From Pseudomonas botevensis (GTDB taxonomy: Bacteria > Pseudomonadota > Gammaproteobacteria > Pseudomonadales > Pseudomonadaceae): 64,000 bases of DNA. Shown piece after piece: positions 24,025-33,419 of this stretch (positions are counted from its first letter, which is position 1; each line of letters opens with the position of its first letter). The notes beneath the pieces are model-generated. The model had not been told where the DNA came from. It saw only the letters and a list, made by a program, of their open reading frames with translations, and searched no databases. The translations under genes and the position numbers were made by a program. Where the stretch lies: positions 62,001 to 126,000 of the forward strand of contig NZ_JAHTKI010000021.1 in the NCBI RefSeq assembly GCF_019145475.1, in the 5' to 3' direction.

Positions 24025-26157
24025 TTAGAAGTGGGTCTGCACCGCCAATTCAAAAGTGCGCGGCGTACCCAGGTAGTACGCCGGGGATACATGGGCAAAC
24101 TCGGCGTACACCTCGTTGGTCAGGTTGCGCACCCGTCCGGTGACGGTGGTATGTGAATCGACCTTGTAGCTGAGGAAGCTGCCGAACAGCGTGTACGACG
24201 GCACGGTCATGGTGTTGGCGTTGTCGGCGAACACCGAGGCCACGTAACGCGCATCGACCCCGCCTTGCCACTGTGGCGAGAAATCATAGGTCAGCCACAG
24301 GTTGCCGACCCGATCCGGGACGTTGGTCGGCGTATTGCCCTTGCGCGAAACCACCACGCCGGCGGCGTTCTTCTCGGTGAAATCGTCGTACTGCGCATCG
24401 ACCCAGGCGAAGTTGCCCTCGGCCAGCAGCTTGTCGGTAATCCGCAGGGAGCTGGCGATTTCGATGCCTTTGGACGTTTGCTGACCGACCGGAATGCTGC
24501 TGGTCGGGTCCAGCGGATCGGTCACCGCGAAGTCCTTGCGCTCGATGGTGTAGGCCGCGACCGTCGCTGAGCCGCGTCCGTACAGATAGTCGAACTTGCT
24601 GCCGATTTCCCACTGCTTGCCGGTCGACACATCGAAATCCTGAGTACCGTTGGGCTGCTCGGCAGCGGTGCTGTATTGCACGTAGACGTTGGCCGAGGGG
24701 ATGAACTGGTACGTCAGGCCGACGCGCCCGGTGACCGGTTCCCAGCTGCGTTTGAGATGGCGCGGATTGCTCGCGGTCACTGCGCGATGGTTGGTCACGT
24801 CGAGGTCAATGTCGTCGTAACGCAGGCCGGTGAGCAGCGCCAGTTTGTCGGTCAACGCCAGACGGTTTTCGACGAACAGGGCCTTGGTGGTGACCTCGTT
24901 GGTCTTGTCGCTGACAAACCCCGGTTGGGTCCCGGGGATGTCATAGAAATGCCCCGGCCGGTAATGGTTCGGGTCCACCGTGCTTGCGCCTTTGACGTTG
25001 AGCGGCGAGTTGGTGGTCTGGTTGACCTTGTACTCGAAGCCACCGGACCAGGTGGTGTCGAGGCCGAACAGGGTGTTGTCGTGGCGCAGTTCGAACTGGT
25101 TGCCGTTCTGCTCGCCCTGGTGCCGCACCTGGTAGGCGGTCGAGCGGTTCACCGCGCTGTTGTCGGCGTTGTACTGGTAGGTTTCCAGGTTGCGGTAATC
25201 GCGCTGGCTGTCGAGGTGATAGAGGGTGTTGCGCAAGGTCGTGCTGTCGTTGATCCGGTAGTCGATGATCGAACGCACCCAGATTGTCCGCTGTTCGTAA
25301 CGCCCGTCCTCGACGTTGTAGTTGTTGAAGCGGTTGTGCCTGTCGATCTTCAGTTCGCCGGCCTTGGGATTGAGCACCGGTGTGCCCCAGTACGGGCTGT
25401 CCTCGTGCTCGTCCTGATATTCCAGGGCGAGGGTGTGCGACAGGTCGGGTGTCAGGTCGCTGAGCAGGGAAAACGCCACGCTCCAGGCATCGCGCTCCTG
25501 GCGGTCGATGTAGCCGTTGCTGGTGTTGTGGCTGACGTCCAGCCGCGCGTAATGCTGCACGTCGGCGCCGGGCTGGCTCAGGGCGTGGTTGAGGCCGAAC
25601 GCGGTTTCGCTGGTGTCGTAGGTGCCGTAGCTGACCCGGCCCTCGACGGCCTGCTCGTCGCGGGTCGCCAGTTTGGTCACGTAGTTCAGAGAACCGCCGA
25701 CCGAGCCGGCGCCGTTGATCAGCGAGGACGGACCGCCGACCAGTTCCACCCGGTCATAGATCCACGAATCCACCGGTCGCGCCAGGCCGCCGGAGACGTT
25801 GATGCCGTTGAACATCTGGGTGATCTGGCTGCTGGTGAAGCCGCGATACGAGACGAATCCGCCAAATCCCGGCGGGGCGCTGGCGTTGACGCCGGGCAGG
25901 GTGTTGGCGGCGTCCTGGAAGTTCTGCGAGCCGTGGTGCTCGATGTCGTTGCGGTTGGCGACGGCCACCGAGGCCGGGGTGTCGCGCACACTCAGGCCGA
26001 GACGCGAGGCCATGCCGCTGGATTGGTCGAGGCTCAGGCCCGGCTCGGCGCCGGATTCGCCATCGATGGTGATCGGCGCCAGATCCACGGTGGATTGCGC
26101 CCAGGTGTTGACGGACAGGCAGCCGCACAGGCTTGCCAGCAAGGTGAAATGTTTCAT
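24025..26157 (-). CDS. TonB-dependent siderophore-type receptor
   Basis: A 710-residue outer-membrane receptor. A Sec signal peptide (MKHFTLLASLCGCLSVNTWA) precedes a TonB-box/linker region (VDLAPITIDGE), the plug domain (DTPASVAVANRNDIEHHGSQ; YRGFTSSQITQMFNGINVSG; VELVGGPSSLINGAGSVGGS) and a 22-strand beta barrel ending in the required aromatic residue (FELAVQTHF). It would import a ferric siderophore or another metal chelate using TonB energy. It lies downstream of a DUF2946 gene in the same direction, 90 bp apart. No Fur box, sigma/anti-sigma pair or siderophore synthesis gene is adjacent, so the ligand is not known; the DUF2946 link hints at copper or another metal. Confidence 0.9.
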   Translation of the reverse strand: MKHFTLLASLCGCLSVNTWAQSTVDLAPITIDGESGAEPGLSLDQSSGMASRLGLSVRDTPASVAVANRNDIEHHGSQNFQDAANTLPGVNASAPPGFGGFVSYRGFTSSQITQMFNGINVSGGLARPVDSWIYDRVELVGGPSSLINGAGSVGGSLNYVTKLATRDEQAVEGRVSYGTYDTSETAFGLNHALSQPGADVQHYARLDVSHNTSNGYIDRQERDAWSVAFSLLSDLTPDLSHTLALEYQDEHEDSPYWGTPVLNPKAGELKIDRHNRFNNYNVEDGRYEQRTIWVRSIIDYRINDSTTLRNTLYHLDSQRDYRNLETYQYNADNSAVNRSTAYQVRHQGEQNGNQFELRHDNTLFGLDTTWSGGFEYKVNQTTNSPLNVKGASTVDPNHYRPGHFYDIPGTQPGFVSDKTNEVTTKALFVENRLALTDKLALLTGLRYDDIDLDVTNHRAVTASNPRHLKRSWEPVTGRVGLTYQFIPSANVYVQYSTAAEQPNGTQDFDVSTGKQWEIGSKFDYLYGRGSATVAAYTIERKDFAVTDPLDPTSSIPVGQQTSKGIEIASSLRITDKLLAEGNFAWVDAQYDDFTEKNAAGVVVSRKGNTPTNVPDRVGNLWLTYDFSPQWQGGVDARYVASVFADNANTMTVPSYTLFGSFLSYKVDSHTTVTGRVRNLTNEVYAEFAHVSPAYYLGTPRTFELAVQTHF

Positions 26158-26247
26158 GTGTGAATCCTGAATGCTTGTCTGGGAATCAGCGCACAGGCCA
26201 ACGCCGCGCATTGGCGCAGTGGGCTGAACGGAACAGGGCAAAAGCAT

Positions 26248-26634
26248 TCAGGCGAGCGGCGGGGCTCGGGGATTGGCCGAAGGCCAGGTGAAGCGGGCAG
26301 GGAGGTCGGCGCTGACGATGGCCGGCAGCGGCGGGCTGTGTTGTTCCGGGAGGATCGCCAGGGTCAGGCTGGAGTTGAACGCCGGACCCATGCCGCCGGT
26401 GGAGCACAGCGGACAGCCGAAGGCCTTGGCTAAAGTCGGCAATTGTTCGTCGGAAGGGTTGCTGGCGAGCGGCGCCTGGGTCGCCGGATCCACCGCACAG
26501 AACTGGCCGCCAATGCCGTTGAGCTGCATCCCGACCATTTGCCCGTGACCGATGCTGCAGGCGAACACGTTGAACAGGACGCAGCAATAGAGCATCCAGG
26601 CCAGCAGTGAGCGATCGGAACGGGTGAATTTCAT
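26248..26634 (-). CDS. DUF2946 family protein, probable metal-related membrane/periplasmic protein
   Basis: A 128-residue protein with one N-terminal hydrophobic segment (SLLAWMLYCCVLFNVFACSI) that may be an anchor or signal. The potential metal-ligand motifs CSIGHGQMVGM and FGCPLCSTGGMG, rich in Cys, His and Met, are the hallmark of DUF2946. Family members commonly sit next to TonB-dependent copper receptors in Pseudomonas, and here the gene directly precedes a TonB receptor. A role in metal (copper) handling is an inference from this context. Confidence 0.8.
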   Translation of the reverse strand: MKFTRSDRSLLAWMLYCCVLFNVFACSIGHGQMVGMQLNGIGGQFCAVDPATQAPLASNPSDEQLPTLAKAFGCPLCSTGGMGPAFNSSLTLAILPEQHSPPLPAIVSADLPARFTWPSANPRAPPLA

Positions 26635-26728
26635 GGGCCGGCACTTTACCCCACCGCTGACCGGTCGTGCACATCAAAAAAAGCCGACTAGGATATTTTG
26701 TTCAGATCCCTTTCAAGGATTTTCGACC

Positions 26729-27169
26729 ATGACCTTTGTGTTGGCTCAATGGCTGGTGACGATATTCGCGATGATCAGCCTGATGCATGTGTATTGGGCG
26801 CTGGGTGGGCAGTGGGCGGCGGTGGCGGTGGTGCCTCAGGTTCCGGTCGAGGGCGGTGAGCTGACCTTGCGACCGGCATTCAAGCCAAGCGGCTGGCTGA
26901 CCTTTCTGGTGGCGGCCGCGCTGCTACTGATTGCCGCACTGGTGTGCCTGCGGGTGGGCTGGTGGCTGCCGACGGTGCATCACCGGGCGCTGCAATGGGT
27001 GATCAGTGCGATTGCGCTGCTGATGTTTGCCCGGGCAATTGGCGATTCGGAACTGGTGGGTTTTTTCAAGGAGGTGAAGGGGTCGAGGTTTGCCTGGCTT
27101 GATACCTGGGTTTATTCGCCGTTGTGTACGGTATTGGGGGCGGGGTTGTTGGCGGTCGCCTGGGTTTGA
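26729..27169 (+). CDS. DUF3995 family four-helix membrane protein
   Basis: A 146-residue inner-membrane protein with about four transmembrane helices: residues 4-24 (LAQWLVTIFAMISLMHVYWA), about 57-75, 85-105 and 125-146. The opening HVYWALGG motif is typical of DUF3995. Start ATG 26729 follows CAAGGAT. It is monocistronic, and a REPIN follows it. The function is unknown. Confidence 0.85.
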   Translation: MTFVLAQWLVTIFAMISLMHVYWALGGQWAAVAVVPQVPVEGGELTLRPAFKPSGWLTFLVAAALLLIAALVCLRVGWWLPTVHHRALQWVISAIALLMFARAIGDSELVGFFKEVKGSRFAWLDTWVYSPLCTVLGAGLLAVAWV

Positions 27170-27202
27170 TGCCGGGTGAAGGTTGTATGTTGAAAGTGCC
27201 GG

Positions 27203-27251
27203 CCCTTTCGCGGGCAAGCCCGCTCCCACTTAAGAGCTGTGTGGGAGCCGG
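27203..27251. repeat. REPIN between convergent genes
   Basis: TTTCGCGGGCAAGCCCGCTC plus a partner arm TGTGGGAGCCGG. It separates the DUF3995 gene from the end of the antiporter operon, where it can serve as transcript end. Confidence 0.8.
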
Positions 27252-27254
27252 TCG

Positions 27255-27617
27255 TCAGCTATTGCTTTCGGTCCGCCGACTGCTCACTTCGGCCGGCACA
27301 TCATCCCCGGCCATGCGTTTGCGGAACAACGCTGCCCGGGCGAGTAGCAGGGTGGTCACCGGCACGGTGATCGACAGCAGGATCGGGATCAGCCAGGCGT
27401 GTAGGACTGGCCCGGATTTCATCGCGGAAAAACAGATGATCGACGCCAGTGCCACACACCATGCGCCCAGGGTCGAAGCCAGCGCGGGCGGGTGCATGCG
27501 CTGGAAGTAGTCCCTCATTCGCAGCAGCCCGGTGGCGCCGATCAGCGCAAACACGCCGCTGAGTACCAGCAGGATCGCCACCGGGATTTCCACCCATAGA
27601 GACAGTTCCGCGTTCAT
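27255..27617 (-). CDS. phaG: Monovalent cation/H+ antiporter subunit G
   Basis: A 120-residue small membrane subunit of the multisubunit Mrp/Pha/Mnh cation:proton antiporter, with three helices (VEIPVAILLVLSGVFALIGA; LGAWCVALASIICFSAM; WLIPILLSITVPVTTLLLAR) and the family motif TGLLRMRDYFQRMHPPA. It is the last gene of the operon; its start overlaps subunit F by four bases. Confidence 0.92.
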   Translation of the reverse strand: MNAELSLWVEIPVAILLVLSGVFALIGATGLLRMRDYFQRMHPPALASTLGAWCVALASIICFSAMKSGPVLHAWLIPILLSITVPVTTLLLARAALFRKRMAGDDVPAEVSSRRTESNS

Positions 27618-27892
27618 TCGATCACCTCGCCGCGCAGGAGGAATTTCGCCAGGGCAAACGAGCCGACGAAGCCGAACAGCGCGATCAGCAGCGCCGCTTC
27701 GAAATAAGTGTCGCTGGAGTAGCGAATCCCCAGGGTCAGCATCATCAGCATCGCGACGATGTACAGGTAGTCCAGCGCCAGTACCCGATCCTGCGCCGAC
27801 GGCCCCTTGAACAGGCGCACCAGGGTCAGCACCATCGCCAGGGAAAACAGGAACAGCGTCAGCAGGATCGCGTTCGACAGCAACGGGCTCAT
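27614..27892 (-). CDS. phaF: Monovalent cation/H+ antiporter subunit F
   Basis: A 92-residue subunit with three transmembrane helices and the MnhF signature LVRLFKGPSAQDRVLALDYL. It overlaps subunits E and G by four bases each (ATGA), so translation is coupled. It is part of the inner-membrane complex needed for alkali and Na+/K+ tolerance. Confidence 0.92.
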   Translation of the reverse strand: MSPLLSNAILLTLFLFSLAMVLTLVRLFKGPSAQDRVLALDYLYIVAMLMMLTLGIRYSSDTYFEAALLIALFGFVGSFALAKFLLRGEVIE

Positions 27893-28377
27893 TCGAAAAT
27901 CTCCATCAATGGCCGCTCGTAAGTGACCTTGAAGTGCTGGATGAACTGCGCCTCGTCATCCAGATCCCAGACGTGCAGCAACAGAATGCTGCGATCCAGC
28001 GCCAGTTCCGACCACACCGTACCCGGCACCACCGTGGTGATCATCGACAGCGCCGCAAGGCCGTTGGCGTCGCGCAGATCCAGCGGCACCTTGACGAAAC
28101 GCGAGCGCGGCGGGCGGCGACCGGCGTTGAGGACGCCCCAGGCCACGGCCAGATTGGAGATCACCACGTCGCGTCCGACCATGAAGAACAGGCGCAGGAT
28201 CGTGCCGGGGCGGCGGATGCGGATCTGTTGCGGGCGCAGCTTGCGCATCATCAGCGGTGCGCAGAAACCCAGCACTGCACCGAGCAGCAGATTGCCGGGG
28301 CTGATCGACAGGTTCAGCACCAGCCACAGCAGCCAGAGCGCCAGGGACAGCCACGGTGCCGGGAACAGACGCTTCAT
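27889..28377 (-). CDS. phaE: Monovalent cation/H+ antiporter subunit E
   Basis: A 162-residue MnhE-type subunit: two N-terminal helices (WLSLALWLLWLVLNLSISPG) followed by a cytoplasmic domain with the conserved MITTVVPGTVWSELALDRS and LLHVWDLDD. Four-base overlaps with subunits D and F keep it in the tight operon. Confidence 0.92.
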   Translation of the reverse strand: MKRLFPAPWLSLALWLLWLVLNLSISPGNLLLGAVLGFCAPLMMRKLRPQQIRIRRPGTILRLFFMVGRDVVISNLAVAWGVLNAGRRPPRSRFVKVPLDLRDANGLAALSMITTVVPGTVWSELALDRSILLLHVWDLDDEAQFIQHFKVTYERPLMEIFE

Positions 28378-30044
28378 GGTTGCACCTCCAGCAGCGCGGC
28401 CTTGGCTTCAGGGCTAGGCACGGCGCGGGTGCCGAGCACCGCCATCACGTACTGTTGCGGATTGTTCAAGGCGTCGGCAGCGGCCTGGGTGTAGCGCAGC
28501 AGCGGTTCGGCCTTGAACGTCAGAAGGATGCTCAGACCGAGCAGCAGGAAAATCGGCGTGCATTCCAGTTTGCGCAGCAGCGGCGACGGGCGTTCCTCGG
28601 GTGTCCAGAAACGCTGGATGCCCAGGCGTGAGAAGGCCATCAGCGACGCCAGTCCGGTCACGATCAACAACACCAGCAGCGCCCAGGCTGGCGTCGAGAT
28701 GGGCTCACCGCCGCCCAGGCCCCAGGGATTGAGCAGGGCGCCGATCAGGCTCAGCTTGCCGATGAACCCGGACAGCGGCGGCATGCCGATGATCAGCAGG
28801 GCGCAGGCAATGAAGCTCAGACCGAGGAATGCCATGGTCCACGGGATCACCTGGCCGACCACGGCTTTCTGTTCGTCGTCGAGGTTGATGCCCTTGGGCG
28901 GCTGCAGCGATTCCTGTGGCCGTGGCAGCAGTTCGCTTTCGTCTTCCAGCGGGACTTCGTTGGCCGAGCGCGAGCGTTCGATCAGCTCGGCCAGCATGAA
29001 CAGCGCGCTCAGCGCCAGCGTCGAGCTGACCAGATAGAACAACGCTGCGCCGATCAGGTTCGGCTGGGCGAAACCGATGGCCGACAGCAGGATCCCCGCC
29101 GACACCAGAATGCTCAGGCTGGCCATGCGCTCCAGACGTTGGGCGGCAATGATCGCCACGCCGGCGCAGACCATGGTCGCCATGCCGCCGTAGATCAGCC
29201 AGTCGCCGCCGAAGTAGGCCGATGCCCCGGCCTGACCGGAAAACAGCAGCGTCCACAGGCGCAGCAGGGTGTAGACGCCGACCTTGGTCATGATCGCGAA
29301 CATCGCCGCCACCGGCGCACTGGCCGAGGAGTAGGCCGGCACCAGCCAGAAGTTCAGCGGCCACATGCCGGCCTTGGCGAGGAACGCCACCGCCAGAATC
29401 GCTGCGCCCGCGTGCAGCAAGCCACGGTCGGCTTCCGGCACCAGCGGAATCTTCAGCGCCAGATCGGCCATGTTCAGCGTGCCGGTGACGCCGTAGATCA
29501 GCGCCGCGCCGATCAGGAACAGTGACGAAGCCAGCAGGTTGATCGAAATGTAATGCAGCCCCGACGACACCCGCGCCCGTCCTGAGCCATGCAGCAACAG
29601 GCCGTAGGACGCGGCGAGCAGGACCTCGAAGAACACGAACAGGTTGAACAGGTCGGCGGTGAGGAAAGCGCCGTACAGCCCCATCAATTGAATCTGGAAC
29701 AGCGCATGGAAACTCGACCCCGCGCCATCCCAGCGCGCCATCGCGAACAGCAGTGCGGTGACGCCGATGATCCCGGTCAGCACCAGCATCAGCGCCGACA
29801 GGCGATCGACCACCAGCACGATGCCGAACGGCACCTGCCAGTTGCCCGGCAAGTACACGCCGATGGAGCCGGGCACGCCGGTGGTCTGCGTCCATTGCAG
29901 CAGCATCACTGAAATGAACAGCCCGACAAGGCTGGAGAACAGGTTGATCCGAGCCTTCAGTGGCCGGTGCTTCTCGCCCAGCATCAGCATGATGGCGGCG
30001 GTCAGCAGCGGCAGCAGGATCGGCGCGGCGATCAGGTGAGTCAT
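28374..30044 (-). CDS. phaD: Monovalent cation/H+ antiporter subunit D
   Basis: A 14-helix antiporter-like subunit of about 556 residues, homologous to NuoL/M/N of complex I. The proton-channel glutamate and lysine lie in FNLFVFFEVLLAASYGLLLHG and AFLAKAGMWPLNFWLVPAYS. A polar loop (ANEVPLEDESELLPRPQESL) sits between late helices. The third in-frame ATG (30044, MTHLIAAPILL) has AAGGA at usable spacing; 30053 is the overlapping alternative. It lies between subunits C and E. Confidence 0.9.
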   Translation of the reverse strand: MTHLIAAPILLPLLTAAIMLMLGEKHRPLKARINLFSSLVGLFISVMLLQWTQTTGVPGSIGVYLPGNWQVPFGIVLVVDRLSALMLVLTGIIGVTALLFAMARWDGAGSSFHALFQIQLMGLYGAFLTADLFNLFVFFEVLLAASYGLLLHGSGRARVSSGLHYISINLLASSLFLIGAALIYGVTGTLNMADLALKIPLVPEADRGLLHAGAAILAVAFLAKAGMWPLNFWLVPAYSSASAPVAAMFAIMTKVGVYTLLRLWTLLFSGQAGASAYFGGDWLIYGGMATMVCAGVAIIAAQRLERMASLSILVSAGILLSAIGFAQPNLIGAALFYLVSSTLALSALFMLAELIERSRSANEVPLEDESELLPRPQESLQPPKGINLDDEQKAVVGQVIPWTMAFLGLSFIACALLIIGMPPLSGFIGKLSLIGALLNPWGLGGGEPISTPAWALLVLLIVTGLASLMAFSRLGIQRFWTPEERPSPLLRKLECTPIFLLLGLSILLTFKAEPLLRYTQAAADALNNPQQYVMAVLGTRAVPSPEAKAALLEVQP

Positions 30045-30049
30045 CGCCA

Positions 30050-30394
30050 TCATTCCTTGGGCTCCCGGCCGTCGACGTGGTCAGTGCCGGTCAGGCCCCG
30101 TGACGCCAGCAATACCACGAGGAACAGCGCGGTCATGGCGAAGCTGATGACAATCGCGGTCAGGACCAGTGCTTGCGGCAACGGATCGGTGTAGTTGAGC
30201 AAGTCCTGCGGCACGCCATCCTTGATGATCGGCTCCTTGCCGATAAACAGGCTGCCCATGCTGAAAATGAACAGGTTGACGCCGTAGGACAGCAGGCACA
30301 GGCCCATCACGACCTGGAATGTCCGGGGCCGCAGGATCAGCCAGACACCAGAGGCGGCGAGGACGCCGATGGCGATTGCGATGACTTCTTCCAT
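30050..30394 (-). CDS. phaC: Monovalent cation/H+ antiporter subunit C
   Basis: A 114-residue three-helix subunit homologous to NuoK. Motifs are GVWLILRPRTFQVVMGLCLL, then YGVNLFIFSMG and the C-terminal PLPQALVLTAIVISFAMTAL. The start ATG shares a base with the stop of the fused AB subunit (TGATG), so it is translationally coupled. This phaC is an antiporter subunit, unrelated to polyhydroxyalkanoate synthase. Confidence 0.92.
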   Translation of the reverse strand: MEEVIAIAIGVLAASGVWLILRPRTFQVVMGLCLLSYGVNLFIFSMGSLFIGKEPIIKDGVPQDLLNYTDPLPQALVLTAIVISFAMTALFLVVLLASRGLTGTDHVDGREPKE

Positions 30395-33312
30395 CAGACG
30401 GCTCCTTTGCTGGCGACGGATTTGGGCAGGGCCGCAGTCTTGTGACCACGCACCGATTGGTGGGCGAGGGCGGTGAGGATCAGCAGCGTCGAGCCGACCA
30501 CCACGGCGTACACGCCGATGTCGAAGAACAGCGCGCTGGCGATGTGAATGTCGCCCAGCAACGGCACGTTGAAATGCCAGGTGTGGGTGGTCAGGAACGG
30601 ATAGCCGACCGCCATCGCTCCGAGGCCGGTGACCGTGGCGAACAGCAGCCCGGTGCCCATCCAGCGCAGCGGCCGCAGGCTCATTTGCGCCTCGACCCAT
30701 TGGGTGCCGGCGACCATGTATTGCAGGATGAACGCCACCGACATCACCAGCCCCGCGACGAAGCCGCCGCCCGGCTGGTTGTGCCCGCGCATGAACAGGT
30801 AGAACGACACCACCAGCGCGATCGGCAACAGCAGGCGCACCAGCACCGCCGGCACCATCATGAAGCCGAGCGCGGTGTCGCTCGCCGAACGCGGGTTGAC
30901 CAGGTCGGTGACCACGTCCGGTGCCAGCAGGCGCTGCTGGGCCGGCAGTTGCAGGCTTTCTTTCGGTGGGCGGAAACGCCGCAGCAGGGCGAAGATCGCC
31001 AGCGCGACGGCCACCAGCACGGTGATTTCACCCAGGGTGTCGAAGCCCCGGAAGTCCACCAGCATCACGTTGACCACGTTGCTGCCGCCACCCTCGGGCA
31101 GCGCCCGGCTCAGGTAGAACGAGGAAATGTCGTTGGGCGTCTGGCGGGTCAGCATCGCGTAGGACAGCAGCGCCATGCCGCCACCGACGGCAATCGACAA
31201 CAGCAGGTCGCGCAAGCGCCGCACCCGCGCCTTGCGCAGGCTGCTTGGCAATGGCGAAACCTCTTCGATCCGTCGCGGCAGCCAGCGCAGGCCGAGGAGG
31301 ATCAGCACCGTGGTCACCACTTCGACCACCAGTTGCGTCAGGGCCAGATCCGGCGCCGAGAACCAGACGAAGGTGATGCAGGTCATCAGGCCGCAGACGC
31401 TGACCATGGTCAGGGCGGCGAGACGGTGATACTTGGCCTGCCACGCGGCGCCGAGGGCGCAGACGATTGCCAGCAGCCACAGGGTCACGAACACGATGGA
31501 GCCGGGGATCTTCGGCCGGTCACCCCAGCTCAGGCTGCTGTGCAGCATCGGAATCAGGCCGGCGAGTACGGCCGCCAGTACCACCAGGAACAATTGCGCT
31601 TGCAGGCGCTTGGTGCCGATACGCCGCTCCAGGCGCCGGGCCAGACGCATCAATGCCACCAGGCTGCGCTCGAACAGACGCTTGCCGTTGAAACGTCCCA
31701 CCAGTGGCGGGTAAGCGAAGCGCCCACGCTTGAGCTGATTGCGCAGCAACAGGTAGACCACGATGCCGCCGGACATGGCGATCAGGCTCATGATCATCGG
31801 TGCATTGAGACCATGCCAGATCGCGAGGCTATATTCCGGTAGCTCCCCGCCCACCACGGGCAGCGCAGCGGCGGCGAGCAGCGGACCGACCACTTGCGCC
31901 GGGAAGATCCCCACCAGCAGGCAGGTGAACACCAGCAGCTCCACCGGTGCGCGCATCCAGCGTGGCGGTTCGTGCGGGGTGTGCGGCAGGTCGGTGGCGG
32001 TGGGGCCGAAGAACACGTCGACGGTGAAGCGCAGCGAGTAGGCCACGCTGAAGGTGCCGGCGATGGTCGCGACGATCGGCAACGTTGCCTCGACCCAGGC
32101 GGTGGCGTTGATGAACACCGTTTCGGCGAAGAACATTTCCTTCGACAGGAAGCCGTTGAGCAGCGGCACGCCGGCCATGGAGGCACTGGCGACCATGGCC
32201 AGGGTGGCGGTGAACGGAATCAGTTTGAACAGGCCGTTGAGCTTGCGGATGTCGCGGGTGCCACTTTCGTGGTCGATGATCCCGGCGGCCATGAACAGCG
32301 AGGCCTTGAAGGTTGCGTGGTTGAGAATGTGGAACACCGCCGCCACGGCAGCCAGCGGACTGTTCAGGCCGAGCAGCAGGGTGATCAGGCCCAGATGGCT
32401 GATGGTCGAGTAGGCGAGCAGCCCCTTGAGGTCGTTCTGGAACATCGCGCAATACGCGCCGAGCAACAGCGTCGCAGCCCCGGCACCGCTGACGATGTAG
32501 AACCATTCTTCACTGCCGGACAGCGACGGCCACAGGCGCGCGAGCAGGAAAACCCCGGCCTTGACCATGGTCGCCGAGTGCAGATAAGCCGAAACCGGTG
32601 TCGGCGCCGCCATGGCGTGGGGCAGCCAGAAATGGAAGGGGAATTGCGCGCTTTTGCTGAGGGCGCCGATGAGGATGAGGGGAAGCAGGATGGGGTAGAG
32701 GGCATGTGCGCGAATCAGATCGCCGGCGGCCAGGACCTTGTCCAGGTCATAGCTGCCAACGACATGGCCGAGGATCATGACCCCTGCCAACAGGCACAAA
32801 CCGCCCGCACCGGTCACCATCAACGCCATGTAGGCACCGCGCCGGGCGTCGTGCCGGTGGTGCCAGTAGCCGATCAGCAGGAACGAGAACAGGCTGGTCA
32901 GCTCCCAGAAAAACACGATCTGGATCAGGTTGCCGGAAATCACCAGCCCGAGCATGGCGCCCATGAACGCCAGGAAAAACGCGAAGAAACGCGGCACTGG
33001 GTCTTGCGGCGACATGTAGTAACGGGCGTACAGGGAAACCAGGGTGCCGATGCCCAGGACCAGCATCGAGAACAGCCAGGCGAAGCCGTCCATGCGCAGG
33101 ACGAAGTTCAGGCCCAGGCTGGGCAACCAGAGAAACTCTTCGCGGATCACGCCGCCGTGGGCGATTTGCGGATACAGCAGCGCAACCTGGATGGTGCCGA
33201 TCAGGGCGACCAGGCCTGCCAGGAGGGATTCGGTATTTCGCGCGTTGTGCGGCAGCACGGCTGCCAGACAGCTGCCCACAAAAGGCAGAAGCAGTAGAAC
33301 TATCAGGGACAT
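30394..33312 (-). CDS. phaAB: Monovalent cation/H+ antiporter subunit A (fused A+B)
   Basis: A 972-residue inner-membrane protein and first gene of the operon. The NuoL-like A part covers about residues 1-780 with the ion-path glutamate in FFWELTSLFSFLLIGYWHHR and a conserved histidine/lysine region KSAQFPFHFWLPHAMAAPTP. The C-terminal 160 residues are the MnhB-like part (LFMRGHNQPGGGFVAGLVMS), fused as in the rhizobial Pha and Pseudomonas Sha systems. Six genes, AB-C-D-E-F-G, are head to tail with overlaps, giving a complete complex for Na+ or K+ extrusion and pH homeostasis. Confidence 0.93.
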   Translation of the reverse strand: MSLIVLLLLPFVGSCLAAVLPHNARNTESLLAGLVALIGTIQVALLYPQIAHGGVIREEFLWLPSLGLNFVLRMDGFAWLFSMLVLGIGTLVSLYARYYMSPQDPVPRFFAFFLAFMGAMLGLVISGNLIQIVFFWELTSLFSFLLIGYWHHRHDARRGAYMALMVTGAGGLCLLAGVMILGHVVGSYDLDKVLAAGDLIRAHALYPILLPLILIGALSKSAQFPFHFWLPHAMAAPTPVSAYLHSATMVKAGVFLLARLWPSLSGSEEWFYIVSGAGAATLLLGAYCAMFQNDLKGLLAYSTISHLGLITLLLGLNSPLAAVAAVFHILNHATFKASLFMAAGIIDHESGTRDIRKLNGLFKLIPFTATLAMVASASMAGVPLLNGFLSKEMFFAETVFINATAWVEATLPIVATIAGTFSVAYSLRFTVDVFFGPTATDLPHTPHEPPRWMRAPVELLVFTCLLVGIFPAQVVGPLLAAAALPVVGGELPEYSLAIWHGLNAPMIMSLIAMSGGIVVYLLLRNQLKRGRFAYPPLVGRFNGKRLFERSLVALMRLARRLERRIGTKRLQAQLFLVVLAAVLAGLIPMLHSSLSWGDRPKIPGSIVFVTLWLLAIVCALGAAWQAKYHRLAALTMVSVCGLMTCITFVWFSAPDLALTQLVVEVVTTVLILLGLRWLPRRIEEVSPLPSSLRKARVRRLRDLLLSIAVGGGMALLSYAMLTRQTPNDISSFYLSRALPEGGGSNVVNVMLVDFRGFDTLGEITVLVAVALAIFALLRRFRPPKESLQLPAQQRLLAPDVVTDLVNPRSASDTALGFMMVPAVLVRLLLPIALVVSFYLFMRGHNQPGGGFVAGLVMSVAFILQYMVAGTQWVEAQMSLRPLRWMGTGLLFATVTGLGAMAVGYPFLTTHTWHFNVPLLGDIHIASALFFDIGVYAVVVGSTLLILTALAHQSVRGHKTAALPKSVASKGAV

Positions 33313-33419
33313 AGGCTTCTAATCTGCGGAAGTTTGTGAAGCATCATACGTGCCAGCTCCCGGATCGCCAAACGCGAGGATGTCTCTGAATCCTACAAAG
33401 TAGTCTGGAAATGGGTGGT

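Noticed and set aside
30442..33297. Long plus-strand frames across the antiporter operon
   Set aside because: Antisense shadows of phaAB with Gln/His-rich composition; the minus strand has conserved antiporter motifs.
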